A stretch of 64,000 nt of DNA. It comes from Pteria penguin. Taxonomy: Eukaryota > Mollusca > Bivalvia > Pterioida > Pteriidae. This document shows positions 21,700-32,250 of the stretch, one piece after another. The DNA lies in assembly GCA_035048485.1 (NCBI GenBank), contig CM068586.1, positions 34,474,563 through 34,538,562 on the forward strand, read 5' to 3'. Positions within the stretch are counted from its first letter, which is position 1; the number at the start of each line of letters is the position of its first letter. The notes under the pieces are model-generated. The model was not told where the DNA came from. It ran no database searches and saw only the letters and a program-made list of their open reading frames with translations. Position numbers and translations under genes: made by a program.

Positions 21700-23100
21700 T
21701 TACAGCGAAGTATTTTGATGGGACGGCGACCTTACGTAGGCTATTTTAAGTCTATCTTGATGTATTGAATTAGGAAGTAACTTGTTTGTTTCCGGGTTCC
21801 GTAAAAATGCCATGTGTGGGGTTGGCAAACTTTCCACAACAAATGGACCACTGAATTTGTATTGAAGCTTTTGCCCTTTACCCATAGGATCATTTTGCAG
21901 ATAAACATAGTCTCCCGTTGATAAGTGCAAATCATTTGCATGTACATGAACATTTTCCACCATTCGAGCTGATTTCGACAGAGCACTTTCTTTCGCAATA
22001 TTTCTGATGACTGAAAGTCTCTCCTGATGCTCTTTAAGATAAGCTGACATATCCTTGTGTATTTTGGCATAACTAATCATAGGACTTCTAAGTGGGAACT
22101 TCGGGCGTTGTCCAAGTACTATTTCATAAGGTGAAAATTTTACAGTTGAATTTACAGATGAGTTCATAGCAAATACAACGGCTGGAAGGAATTTTTCCCA
22201 AGCTTTTCTGTCTTTTGATACATATGGTGTTAACTTTTCTGCCAATGTTAAGTGCGTCCGTTCACATGCACCTAAACAATGATGAACAAAGGTCGGCGTG
22301 AATTCTTGTGTAATTTGTAGACTATTGCATAGCTCTTGTGTCAGTTTTGAAACAAACTCGCTTCCATGATCAGTAATTAAGGTACTGCAAACTCCAAATG
22401 TGGTAAATAAACGAAAAAGTGCATTACTTACTGTCAAGGCATCTTTATTTTTGATCGGTATGGCAAACAAATACTTCGAAAACATATCGACTGCCGTAAA
22501 TATATACGTATTACCGTCTGGTGAGGTTGGTAATGGTCCATATAAATCGACTGGCCATACTTCGAAAGGTTCCGATGGCAAAGGATAAGATGTAATGATT
22601 GTTTTTGTCACATTCTGAGTCATTTTACGTTTTTGACAGAAATCACAGGACTTGACATAATCATACACGACAGTAGCTAATTTCCGACAATAAAAGTGTT
22701 CCTTAATTTTGTCCAGTGTGTCCTGAATTCCTCCATGACCTCCCATTGGTGAATCATGATACACATTTAATACTTTTAGTACAATGTCTTGCGGTAAATA
22801 CATCTGGTATTGATTTAACGTTTTTGACCGCTTTGATTTTATTACTTTAGAATGATATAAAATGCCATCAAATAATGCAAAGTCCGTGTGTTTTAACATT
22901 ATTACACGTGCTGCCTTCTGCGATGTAGGTAATTTACCTTCCTTAAGATACGTAATAAGCCGCAATAGATTAGGATCGTTTTCCTGATATTTCATAATTA
23001 AATCGCGGGTCAGCCCAATAGTATTAATTACCTCTTGATAAGAATGTTTATTACTTTCATCTGGCTCGGTTATATTAGCGTCTGTCTGATTCTTGGGCAA
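21700..23100 (-). CDS. Integrase region of the LTR element
   Basis: 466 codons. In order: an N-terminal HHCC zinc finger (H..H spaced around 'MGGH', then 'CDFCQK'), then the catalytic core with Asp in 'WPVDLYGPL', Asp in 'LITDHGSEF' and Glu in 'GACERTH'. 35 residues separate the last two, the classical D,D35E arrangement. Near the C-terminus is a GPY/F-type motif ('FSGPFVV'). It would join element cDNA into host DNA in the nucleus. The core looks intact, but the frame is cut from RNase H upstream and shifted before the tail downstream. Confidence 0.9.
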   Translation of the reverse strand: MPKNQTDANITEPDESNKHSYQEVINTIGLTRDLIMKYQENDPNLLRLITYLKEGKLPTSQKAARVIMLKHTDFALFDGILYHSKVIKSKRSKTLNQYQMYLPQDIVLKVLNVYHDSPMGGHGGIQDTLDKIKEHFYCRKLATVVYDYVKSCDFCQKRKMTQNVTKTIITSYPLPSEPFEVWPVDLYGPLPTSPDGNTYIFTAVDMFSKYLFAIPIKNKDALTVSNALFRLFTTFGVCSTLITDHGSEFVSKLTQELCNSLQITQEFTPTFVHHCLGACERTHLTLAEKLTPYVSKDRKAWEKFLPAVVFAMNSSVNSTVKFSPYEIVLGQRPKFPLRSPMISYAKIHKDMSAYLKEHQERLSVIRNIAKESALSKSARMVENVHVHANDLHLSTGDYVYLQNDPMGKGQKLQYKFSGPFVVESLPTPHMAFLRNPETNKLLPNSIHQDRLKIAYVRSPSHQNTSL

Positions 23101-23120
23101 ATTTTGTTCTGTCTGCGTAT

Positions 23121-23927
23121 TTATATAATCTGATTTATTGTGGGGTTGTGCGTAATTGCATCATCGTATTCCATGATAGACTGTGAATTGACCTCATGAG
23201 GTGAATGGTGGTCAGTGTTTGTGATATTAAAGTCACTACATTCACTGTCGTCTGGTACAAGATTATTATCAATTTCAAGAGAACAAGATGATTTCGGATC
23301 AGTTGCAATAAAATCATGGAATTTATTTTTGTCCGACATATTACCACTGTAAGTTATAATGTCTGTATTATCCTTAGTGTCAGCGTCATACACGTCGTAT
23401 TTCGAATCAAGAAGATTGCAACATTTCTGATTTTCTAATAAAGTTGACAATGTTTGTCCATTTGGTAACGTGATAGACGTTGGATTTTCCTTCGTATACG
23501 GGAAAAACAAGTCCTCCTCGTCGAGGCTGGATTCTAACACGGTAGGAAATTTTGAATTTCTTGAAAGAGCATCCGCTACTGTCATTTGCGATGCTGGTTT
23601 ATATTCGCTACTAAAATCGTAACGTTGCAATAATGGAAGCCAGCGTTCGTATATCGCACCACGTAATTGCTTTTGAAATAAAGGTTTTAAAGCTTGATGA
23701 TCACACTCGACAGTGAAATGTTTACCGCTTAAGTAGGTCGAGCAGTACAATATTGCGGTGACCATGCCCAATAGTTCAAGTTTTGTTGGACCGTAGGAAC
23801 TTTGCCATTTCGGGAGTCCTTTTGATCCAAATCGCACAACGCGCGGTGTTTTGTCTGGATGTATTTGATATAACATGTATACTATGCCTTTACTGGATGT
23901 GTCCACGGCCAACCGAAATTCCAGATC
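23121..23927 (-). pseudogene. RNase H region of the LTR element
   Basis: Carries the four expected acidic residues: Asp in 'LAVDTSS', Glu in 'TKLELLG', Asp in 'VECDHQAL' and Asp in 'VADALSR'. An in-frame TAA at 23928-23930 separates it from RT, and a frame change separates it from integrase. In a functional element it would degrade the RNA strand of the RNA-DNA hybrid. Confidence 0.85.
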
Positions 23928-24535
23928 TTATAGCGGAAACACAAGTATCGGACTGTTTAATAACAAACTTTTTAGTTCTGTAAATGCATTTTGTTGCTCG
24001 GACAACCAAACATAATTAGTTTTGGCTTTTAGAAGTTTATTAAGAGGACTGGCCACTGCAGAGTAATTTGGTATAAACTTCCTGAACCAATTAAACAATC
24101 CTAGAATACGTCTAAGTTCATTCGCGTTTTTCGGAGGCGGCAAAGTCTCAATCGCTTCTAACTTATCCTGTGAAGGACTAATCCCATTTTTGGAAATAAC
24201 ATGTCCCAGGAATGTACAAGATGATTGGGCAAATGCACATTTTTTCGGATTTATTTTTAATCCAGCGTTTTTCAGTCTTTCAAACACTTCCCCGAGGTCT
24301 TTTAAATGTTCTTCAAAACTTGACAAAGCCACAATTGCGTCATCTATGTAACATAAAACGGATCTAAAAGTCATTCCACTAAAAACTCTGTCCATTAACA
24401 TTTGAAAGGAATTTGGACTTGTCTTCAATCCCATTGGTAATCTTTGGAATTTGTACGTACCGAAGCACGTATTAAACGCTGTATATTTTGTCGATTCCGG
24501 TGAAATACGCATTTGAAAGAATCCAGAACTTAGAT
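23928..24535 (-). pseudogene. Reverse transcriptase palm region of the LTR element
   Basis: Contains the first catalytic Asp in 'IDLSSGFF' at the extreme upstream end and the YIDD box in 'VLCYIDDAIV'. The thumb follows, with 'LGHVISKNGI' and 'LGLFNWFRKFI'. It is separated from the upstream RT fingers by a frameshift around 24530. This sequence is closest in style to Ty3/gypsy RTs. Confidence 0.9.
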
Positions 24536-25558
24536 CAATACTACTGATGTATTTGGTGAACGTTCCGAAAATGACTCTGTCAGTTCTTGTAGATTTGGTA
24601 TATTGTATCTGAAATCCTGACTCTGAGAATTCAAATATCGAAAATCACAACAGAAACGATAGGACATCATACTATATTCCTTTGTTATTACTTCAGATGT
24701 TTCAATAGGTTTGTTCCTCTTGGATATCAATACAATTGGACTTGTTATCGGTAGGTCATCCTTTTCATCCACGGGAACAATGATACCTTGTCGCAACAAT
24801 TCGTCCAATTTATGACGCAAAACCTCACGTTTTTCAGGTGGTAAGCGATATGGTTTGTGATGCTTTGAAATCGCATCCGGCTTGAAATGTATTGTGTGTT
24901 GTACAACACTCGTAACTCCTATATTAGGACTTTCATTGGTAACAAACACATCTTTGTTATTCCACAACAAATTGTTTAACCTCGATATCTCATTCTGGTC
25001 CAGGTCTGAATTCACCGAAAAATTTGACAAAAAATCATGCATAAGTTCACCTGATACACCACCCATGTGCTCGCTTACCTTCCCTAAAGTATTTGCACAT
25101 AAGACATTATCATTTAAGTAAGAAATTGTATTTTCATGCTGCAGTTGTTCAAAATTTGCAACAACACATTTTCTACCTACATTTACATGTTTATCAGTTA
25201 CATTCAACATTTTGACCGGAACAGTATGGTTTACATCAACATATGCAACGGACTTTGCAACCATCAACCCTTTGTTCTTAGAAACATCATTACATAAACA
25301 AATGCCTTGTGAACCAATCATTACATGCTTTGGTACTTTCGCTTTGATTATCATACTAGAACCTGGGGGTACTATAGCAAACGATACGCCCATTACCTTT
25401 GTATTTGATTTAGTATCCTTATGTACAGCTAATGCATTAAAATCTAACACTAATCCCATTGACATCAAATATTGTGTTCCAAGAATAATGGGATGGGACG
25501 GTTCATAAAGCACATAAACATGAATAAATGAACATGAATCTGTAAAAGAGATCTGCAT
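24530..25558 (-). pseudogene. Protease C-terminal part and RT fingers
   Basis: The first ~45 residues supply the protease C-terminal segment ('IILGTQYLMSMGL'). A linker of ~160 residues precedes the RT start ('HKPYRLPPEKREVL', 'LLRQGIIVP', 'FCCDFRYLN'). A one-base shift in an A-run around 25558-25566 separates it from the protease active site upstream. Confidence 0.85.
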
Positions 25559-25560
25559 TT

Positions 25561-26418
25561 TTATTTTAGCAGTGCCAACATATTTACATGTTGACCATTT
25601 GCCAGTTGAACACTTGAATTTGGAGATGGCCGAAAACTTGTCTTAAATTTTGAACCTAAACTGTCAAACAATTTCAGAGAAATTATATTTATTGTACTGC
25701 CAGAATCTAAAAGTGCAGAAACCTTTACAGACCCTATACAAATTGGTAAAAATATAAGTTTTCCATTTTTGAGTTCATTTTCGACACTATTACTTTTATC
25801 ACTGTCTTGGCCCAAGATTTGTGCCGAAATTATCCCCGGCATATTCAGTTTTTTTTCTTCCATTGTATGTGTCTTATCTTTTAATGTTTTACATTGGGGC
25901 GCAATATGTCCCTTTTGTCTGTATAGTTGGCAAGACGCTCTCGGGTTTTTGTTACCTTGCCCGTCCCAATTACACTTTCTTTTAAAATGTCCCTCTCCTG
26001 AACAACTGTGGCATACCTTATTGCCTGTCGACCCTGAACCTGTTTGTTTCGTTTCAAGTTTGTCAAGCCTGTCTGTTATATCTTTCATGAATTCAAGTAT
26101 CTGATCACCACAACTGGTCGTAAATGTTGATGCTCTGTCCACGGCAGCTACTGATGGCTGAAACCTAAATCCATAGGCTTCACCAAGTTTGGCCTGCTGG
26201 AGTGCGTCCTTGAAGGATTTTACTGACGCAGCCCTCACAAAGAAAGCGAGTTGTGTTGGTAATTCACTAATGATTTTGGTAATGAGGTCCCTCTCTGGCT
26301 TTTGAAGACGGTATCCTTTCTCCATTATTTCGCTATGAAATTCTTCTAAAGGCTGTCCCAGACCTAGTTTAAGACTCTCAAATATTGCACTTTCAGCCAC
26401 CATATTAGCGTCAAACAT
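25561..26418 (-). pseudogene. Gag C-terminal part, nucleocapsid and protease active site
   Basis: Includes a capsid-like helical region and a CX2CX4HX4C zinc knuckle ('CHSCSGEGHFKRKC'). A second knuckle has its second Cys replaced by Tyr ('CQLYRQKGHIAPQC'). The aspartic protease active site 'LLDSGSTINII' lies near residue 236. The missing Cys is probably damage in this copy. Confidence 0.85.
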
Positions 26419-26774
26419 ATCATGTTTTCATATTGTCCAATGAAATGTGATTTTACAGAAGCCCAATTTGATTTAATTATTCCTTCAAGATTGTTAAACC
26501 ATACAAGTGCAGGTCCTTTAAAATGCAGATGGAAAGCTGCAATTTTTCGTTTATCATCCGTCAGGTTTTGAAATACACAAAAGGATTCAAATTCAGATAA
26601 AAAATTATGTCCATTTTCATTACTAAATCCTGAAAACTTTTCTATTGATATTTTGTCCGAAAGATTTTGATTTCCTCGATTATATGTTGTTCCATTTCTG
26701 CCTCTGAATATTGGAGTTTCATCTAATTCCATATTAATAACTGTTGCCGGTGCAGATTTTTTTGGAGGGCACAT
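26364..26774 (-). pseudogene. Gag N-terminal part
   Basis: 136 codons from an ATG 37 bp inside the PBS. It has 'IEKFSGF' and 'FHLHFKGPALVWFNNL' typical of Ty3-type Gag capsids. A small insertion near 26410 shifts the frame into the next segment. Without it the two gag pieces would be continuous. Confidence 0.85.
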
Positions 26775-26796
26775 TTTGTTTTAACTATTGTCTTTA

Positions 26797-26814
26797 AATT
26801 TAGATTCTCCACCA
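26797..26814 (-). promoter_or_regulatory. Primer-binding site
   Basis: Directly next to the 5' LTR the minus strand reads 'tggtggagaatctaaatt'. TGG pairs with the CCA end of a tRNA. I could not assign the tRNA. Confidence 0.75.
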
Positions 26815-27495
26815 TGTAATGAATATGTCTCTCATTCACTGTTAGTTCCCAAGTAGAAATAAAGTCCAATTAAAAATTCAAAATGTATTTGTTTGAATGC
26901 CCGAATGATATCATAAATTGATGAAAATGTTTACAAAGTTCCAAAATACAAAATGCAATAATTCCGATTATACAAAGTTGTCCTAATTAAAGATGATCCA
27001 AAAAGCTAACTCCCTAAAATGCTCTCATTCATTTTATATAAATTGCATGTACAAAATCATTTACATGTACGAACTCCGCCTTCATTACAAAAGTACAGCC
27101 AATCAGAACATAGGTTACATATCATGTGTGTTCAACATACTGAATTTAAAAGATATCAATTCTTAATCAAGTAAATGACAAACATAAGAACACCAAAAGG
27201 AATGAAAGTCTTTGAAATCAGATAACTCAGAACAATACCCCTCCTATGCTCACTTTGGAAACCTGATAAATGACAGATTGAAATATGTACCATATGTGAA
27301 CAGAAATAACTAATTTCATTTGGTAACATTCAAAGAATGCATTTCACCTGATATTATATCCAAATAAATGTGAAAGTATTCCAAATCACTAAGAAATAGA
27401 AAAAGTTAAATCTTAACTATTAATAAAAAATATAAATAAATCCAAAATTACTTAATTTGATTTTGTAACTCATATTATTATACATATATACAACA
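26815..27495 (-). repeat. 5' LTR (right copy)
   Basis: 681 bp direct repeat of 19419-20078. In this orientation it would carry the promoter. No single TATA box can be singled out in such AT-rich DNA. Confidence 0.95.
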
Positions 27496-27610
27496 CTCGG
27501 TTTTTACTGTCTCATCCGAAAGACATGACACCGGCATGACCAGAGCGGGACTCGAACCCCGGCCTCCCGATTAGGAGTCCGACGCGATACCACTAGGCCA
27601 CGCCGACTTT
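27496..27610 (-). mobile_element. SINE, head half right of the LTR element
   Basis: Reads on the minus strand as the tRNA-like head ('gtggcctagtggtatcgcg', B-box 'gggttcgagtccc'). Together with 19364-19418 it reconstitutes the SINE seen uninterrupted at 57208-57479. The open frame here is SINE sequence, not a gene. Confidence 0.85.
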
Positions 27611-27960
27611 GTTGGACATAGTAATCTGCACATACGAAATACTTGTTGTACTTACGAGATATAAATTCATACGTATCCATAGTAAACCATATGTACGAGA
27701 TGCAGCAACTTGCTATCTGGTATTTGTCACCTATCATTTCGTATGCACAATATGATGCATCGCACACACGACTCAACCATCTCGTACAAACGACTTACTG
27801 TCTCAAACATACAACTTTGTATGCATACGACTTGATATATACATGTATTACTTTCAAATTAACAGGTCCTACGTTCAACTTTAAAATATTTCATAACAAG
27901 AAATGATATACTGTACATGTACATACAACATAATTATCTCGTATATGTACAAACTACTAC
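27611..27960. repeat. Scattered 21-mer-like units, paired with 57480-57835
   Basis: Contains pieces such as 'catctcgtacaaacgactta' and 'gtacttacgagata' that match the 21-bp unit of the Foldback arms, separated by other sequence. It may be a decayed array. No gene. Confidence 0.45.
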
Positions 27961-29081
27961 CTAGTCTGTCATGGCAACCACGTCATGAGTAGAGTAGGGT
28001 AATCATTGTGGTGAATCAATCTCGACATGATCTCCGTGCTATCATAGTTATACATAAAATATGTTAAATCCTCATAACTTGACCGATTGATAACTCAACA
28101 AATGCACGCGTATATTGAGTTATACAGGTCGTTATATATCAATTTTTGAAGTCAAATATTTTATGATCTCTCTAATTGAATTAAAAGTCTCATGAAATGT
28201 ATTCATACTTTCGTATTTTGAATTTGAGAGGTAGTATGTGATTACAGAGCTCATTTGTTGGATTTAGTTTAACTATATATTTAAAAACAGTCGACAAATA
28301 ATATAATTGCATATACATAGTAGATAAATTGTATTTAGAATAAAGTATAAATACCTATTTTCATTTTATGTACTCATCTATTGAAGGAGTTTAAATAATA
28401 CTTACTGATTAAAGTGTATATGAGAATTTTTTTACAAACAATAAGAGATAAGGACTGGTCAACAAGGAGATTCTTTTATAAAGTCCTCTCCTTACACCTA
28501 AGTTACAAAGACATAAACAAGTGTCGATATCATATAGTTACAAGACAGCAAATGAATTGTTTATAATATTTACATATATTAGTGAGATGATCATAATGAA
28601 ATATGGAGAATTGTTTATAATAAGATGTTGATTGACTGAACCTCACCTCAATAATAAAATGAAATTCGAAATTAGTATATAGTATTCCCAAGGACACTTT
28701 CTTGTATTCAGAGTGTTCGATTATAAGTATTTTTACATTTCTAGAGAAAGAAATGATGGGGAGAAGAAAAAAGTTGTTTGTTCTTCAAACAGCATATGTT
28801 CTTTTTTTTTTACCTAGTCTTTCCTTTGGGGAGTGGGGGGGGGGGGATAACAGTGATGGATCGGTAAGACGCTCCGCAATGTTTTGTATAATTTTATGAA
28901 ATGGGATCCTTGTCAAGTCGAACAGTTACAAACAAACAGCATTATTATTAATTCTAATTAATATATGATTTTTAAAAAATTTTCGTTCTCTTAACACCTG
29001 CGCCTGCCCCTTCCGCTAAGAGATCTTGGGCAAAAAAGCATTCGGTCGTTCCATCCGTGTGTATGTACCTCCGTACCTCCG

Positions 29082-29151
<70 letters not shown>

Positions 29152-29269
29152 CTGAGATTTTCATGTACATTTTCAAAAAAAGATTTACTTAATATAGCTA
29201 ATTCTAGGTGATTTTAATTATATTTATATTCAATACCTCAATGATCAACGATTGGTTGGTGCACTATAT
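27961..29269. other. Non-coding stretch
   Basis: AT-rich without supportable gene. It includes a poly-G run near 28839-28848. No relation to the rest of the window was noticed between 27970 and 29080. Confidence 0.5.
29083..29151. repeat. (CTAT)n microsatellite
   Basis: About 17 uninterrupted CTAT units. Confidence 0.95.
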
Positions 29270-29389
29270 CACCGTAGAAATTGGGATATGAGAAATTCCT
29301 CTGGATACATATTGTTAAAAAGTAACATTTCCGAATTTAGATAAAATGTCTTAAAAAGATCTATAAAATTTACCAAATTTTTTCGAAGT

Positions 29390-30506
29390 TTATGATATCA
29401 AAAACCTGAGTAAGAAGTTTAAAAGTAATCTGAGAATTTTTTTTATCTTTTTTTTTTTTTTTTGGTGAAGGTCCAAAACGTTAGTGCAGGCTCTGGAAAT
29501 CCGAACCATTTGACTAATATAAATACCATATAATGGGAATCTGGGGACATCACCATCTAGATAAGGGAAATTTGCAATGGGAAATCCAAAGTCATTACAT
29601 TTATCATGTATGTTGGTATGAATATTGTTGTTAATAATTTTAATATCTAAGTTCAAAATAGGTGTTTCCTGGTCGGAAGTATTGGCTTTGTTTAATTGAA
29701 GTTCAGATGGATAAATGTCAGATATATAGTTTTCAACTCAGGGTTATCGATTACTAAAATATCATCAAGAAATCTAGAGGTGTCATTGAACTTATCAATA
29801 AGGTCGAAACGTTTAGAAGTTTGAATAAAATGCATAAAGTCTCTCTCATAACAGTATAAAAATAAATCTGCTTTAAGGTAATCCCAATAATCTGTTGATA
29901 AGCCTTGTCATTAAATTGTACACAAATATTATCTATCAAAAAATGTGATGGCATTACACATCTCAGTACAAGTCCAACATTTATAATTATCATATTGTTT
30001 GTTAGAGAAAAATCCAGATATAACTGAATTACAGAGGTATGATTTAGGCTCTCTGTTGAAACACCAGCTTATCAGAGACAACAATTTGGTTTTGATTAAG
30101 TCATGAGGTAAAGAGGCATATAGTGTCGAAAATCAAAAGTAGAAATGTTATAAGCCTCAAAATTTCTCAAACGGAATTTTTCAATGACTTCGTTAGAATG
30201 TTTGATAGACCAAAAGTAATTGACGTTACTGTTGTTAAAGACAGCATTACAATACTTGATAACATGGTCTTTAACTGCAGTAAGAGCGGAGGTAATATCT
30301 TTACAAAGCACAGTTGTAGAGCAATGACTAGAATTTGATATAAAACGTGATTTGTATGGATTTTTGTGTAGTTTGAGAAGCCAATACATTGTTAGAAGAT
30401 CATTTTTATCAATGCTTAAATTGAAGTCACACATAGATTTACAGTGGTCAGAGAGGATCTTGTCTTTAAACAATGGGGTTTCAACATACGTAGAAGTAGA
30501 GTTCAA
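29390..30506 (-). pseudogene. Reverse transcriptase of the permuted Penelope-like element
   Basis: Starts with 'MYWLLKLHKNPYKSRFI' and 'STFDFRHY', a damaged form of the usual STYDFSTLY. Next comes 'TEMCNAITFLIDNI'-type sequence in a second frame, and the catalytic box read as FLDD at 29761-29772 in a third. Several frameshifts are evident. Confidence 0.75.
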
Positions 30507-30719
30507 TTCCGTTTTAAGAACTGAAATATAGTATATTTTTCAAACAATTATAATATTATTAGCTGCTTTGTCAGCAGGTACGAAGACATAAGTATTATGT
30601 AAATCAGCCATTTTCTTTTTATAGACTGGACTGGTATATAATTTGTTTGTTTGAATAATTGGGGATTACTTATAAAATTATCGATGCGATATCGATAAAT
30701 TTTAATATTTCACTTTTCC

Positions 30720-31567
30720 AGTCATTCAAAACATGTATTTTTACACCTTTTTCACACTATCGTTTACAATAAGTGTTTAATACTTCTTCAACAATATCCC
30801 AGCATGTGGAAAAATCTTTCCTGAAAGGTAATCTATACTTTGGCCTTTTATTAAAAAGTGAACTGAAATATTTATCCGAAATACAATTCAGATAACCTGT
30901 AATAATATGACCCGGAGGCTGATCAATAAATTTAGAATTATTGCATGAACAGGACGATGGTATAGATTCAAGAGAATTTAGATTAGATGTGACTGCATTG
31001 TATTAAATATAAGGTTTCTAATAGGTATTTTGTACTGATAGCAAATCAGAGGTGGTTCAAGATTCTCGAAATACTGAGGAATTTTAGATTTGACTCTATG
31101 ATCACGAAAAATATTAGAAATATTAAGCAGATCTAAACCTTTATTTACAAATTTAATCTTGATAAATTGCGATTTTTGAGGAAGCGATGGTATATGTGGG
31201 AAAAGTTTTTATATGAAAATGCTATAATCATTTTAAGTCTAAATCAATCCGTATAACGTAAACTTAATAGGTCAGCCTCAGCCAAGATAGGTATTAATCT
31301 GGTGACCGGAATACATGATAATGTATGAAGAAGTTCGTGACGACTGTTATTTCTGGCAATCCGCAGTAGATCATCTAATGATCTATTTAACCTACCATGT
31401 CTCCTGTGGTTGTCATTATGGCGACGACCGTGCGACCTGTGTTTCCTCCTAACGTCTGATCTTAGTGAAAATATATTGATATTGTTATGGTAAGATGAAA
31501 TGTTACCTTGTTGAAAAATTTGGTCATTGAGACCAAAGGGATATGGGTTTGTAGATGTTTTATCCAA
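30720..31567 (-). pseudogene. Linker with CxC motif
   Basis: From 31567: 'PFGLNDQ' and a basic 'RKHRSHGRRHNDNHRRHG' tract. Then, in another frame at about 31200-31010, come 'KFVNKGLDLLNIS' and 'IPQYFENLEPPLICY'. 'SCSCNNSKFID', 'GHIITGYL' and 'RPKYRLPFRKDF' follow to about 30830. The order and motifs agree with the nuclease-RT connector of permuted Penelope-like elements. Confidence 0.75.
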
Positions 31568-31580
31568 TAAAGTTCAGCCA

Positions 31581-32246
31581 CTAGACGTCGTTTTTTATTT
31601 CAGATTTAGTTTCTCCAGGTAGTTTTGTAAAGCTTTCAATAGGAGTAATAATAACGTTATCAATGTTGTGATTATATCTGATGAAGTGATTGTAATGAAA
31701 GTTTTTGTATTTACGTTTAAAATTATGTCTTATTTTATATGAATGATTACGACAACGGCTTTTCAATGTTTGGGAAGTTTCACCTACATACTGAGCCCCA
31801 ACCACTATGCTACTCAGGTTATAACATATATTAAATTGGGTGTATTTCAATTGATGTCCTCGTTTATTTCTATGTTATAAGTGTTACCATTAACAGTGGA
31901 TTAAATGGTGGACTTGCATGTGATGGCAAGTAAGACATCTCTTAGCGTTGCACAACGAAATCTTAGAATACTCGCTGTGTTTAGATTTTATGGATTTTGA
32001 AATTAATTTGGATTGATTATAAGGATAGTTATAGTTTAGACGAGAAATATTAACTAAAGTAGTACTGAACAACTGTTTACAAGAAGTGCGTGGAAGATGA
32101 ATAGTAGACACAGAGGGTAATCTAAGAGGAATAAGTAGAAGTGTGGGTGATCTATTCTTTAGTTTTAATATATTAGAAGCCATGGTGTAGAGGTGTACAA
32201 TATATAATGTATGTACAGTTCTAGGGGAAAAGTCCCACACAACCAC
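31581..32246 (-). pseudogene. GIY-YIG endonuclease region
   Basis: The upstream frame ends in 'CNAKRCLTCHHMQ', a likely zinc-binding pair of Cys clusters. The downstream frame has 'QYVGETSQTLKSRCRNH', the YIG half of the fold with its conserved Arg and His. The GIY half is lost in a broken stretch near 31800-31890. In the family this nuclease nicks target DNA for integration. Confidence 0.8.
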
Positions 32247-32250
32247 CTGT

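Larger units (their letters stand above)
19419..27495 (-). mobile_element. Ty3/gypsy-type LTR retrotransposon (degenerate)
   Basis: Two direct LTRs (660 and 681 bp) enclose gag-pro-RT-RNase H-integrase read on the minus strand. The LTRs begin TGT and end ACA. Both sides carry CTCG (19415-19418 and 27496-27499), which occurs once in the empty paralogous SINE at 57208-57479, so the target duplication is 4 bp. A primer-binding site adjoins the right LTR and a purine-rich tract adjoins the left one. Frameshifts between gag and NC, in protease, in RT and after integrase, plus an in-frame stop before RNase H, make it non-autonomous now. Confidence 0.95.
29270..32250 (-). mobile_element. Penelope-like element with N-terminal GIY-YIG (Naiad-like)
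   Basis: Reading on the minus strand: a Cys/His-rich segment and GIY-YIG nuclease (32246-31581), an 'RHG'-rich spacer (31567-31244), a linker with CxC (CSC at 30943-30951), then RT (30506-29390). Canonical Penelope elements have the nuclease after RT. The permuted order with a CxC linker is the published hallmark of the Naiad/Chlamys clade. Multiple frameshifts make it inactive. The 3' end at about 29270 coincides with that of the 16145 copy. Confidence 0.8.

Noticed and set aside
25555..25570. Programmed -1 frameshift between protease halves
   Set aside because: The shift lies inside the protease domain and the heptamer is not a canonical X XXY YYZ slip site. A lost A in an A-run is simpler.
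19419..27495. Infectious retrovirus with an envelope gene
   Set aside because: No frame with signal peptide and transmembrane anchor lies between integrase and the 3' LTR; that space holds the 149-bp repeats and AT-rich DNA.
27504..27776. Protein with 'RRGLVVSRRTPNREAG'
   Set aside because: This is the translated tRNA-like head of a SINE, also seen at 35232 and 57374.
31570..31890. Selenocysteine readthrough in the Penelope-like element
   Set aside because: The breaks checked here are frameshifts and TAA/TAG stops, not in-frame TGA codons with conserved sequence on both sides.
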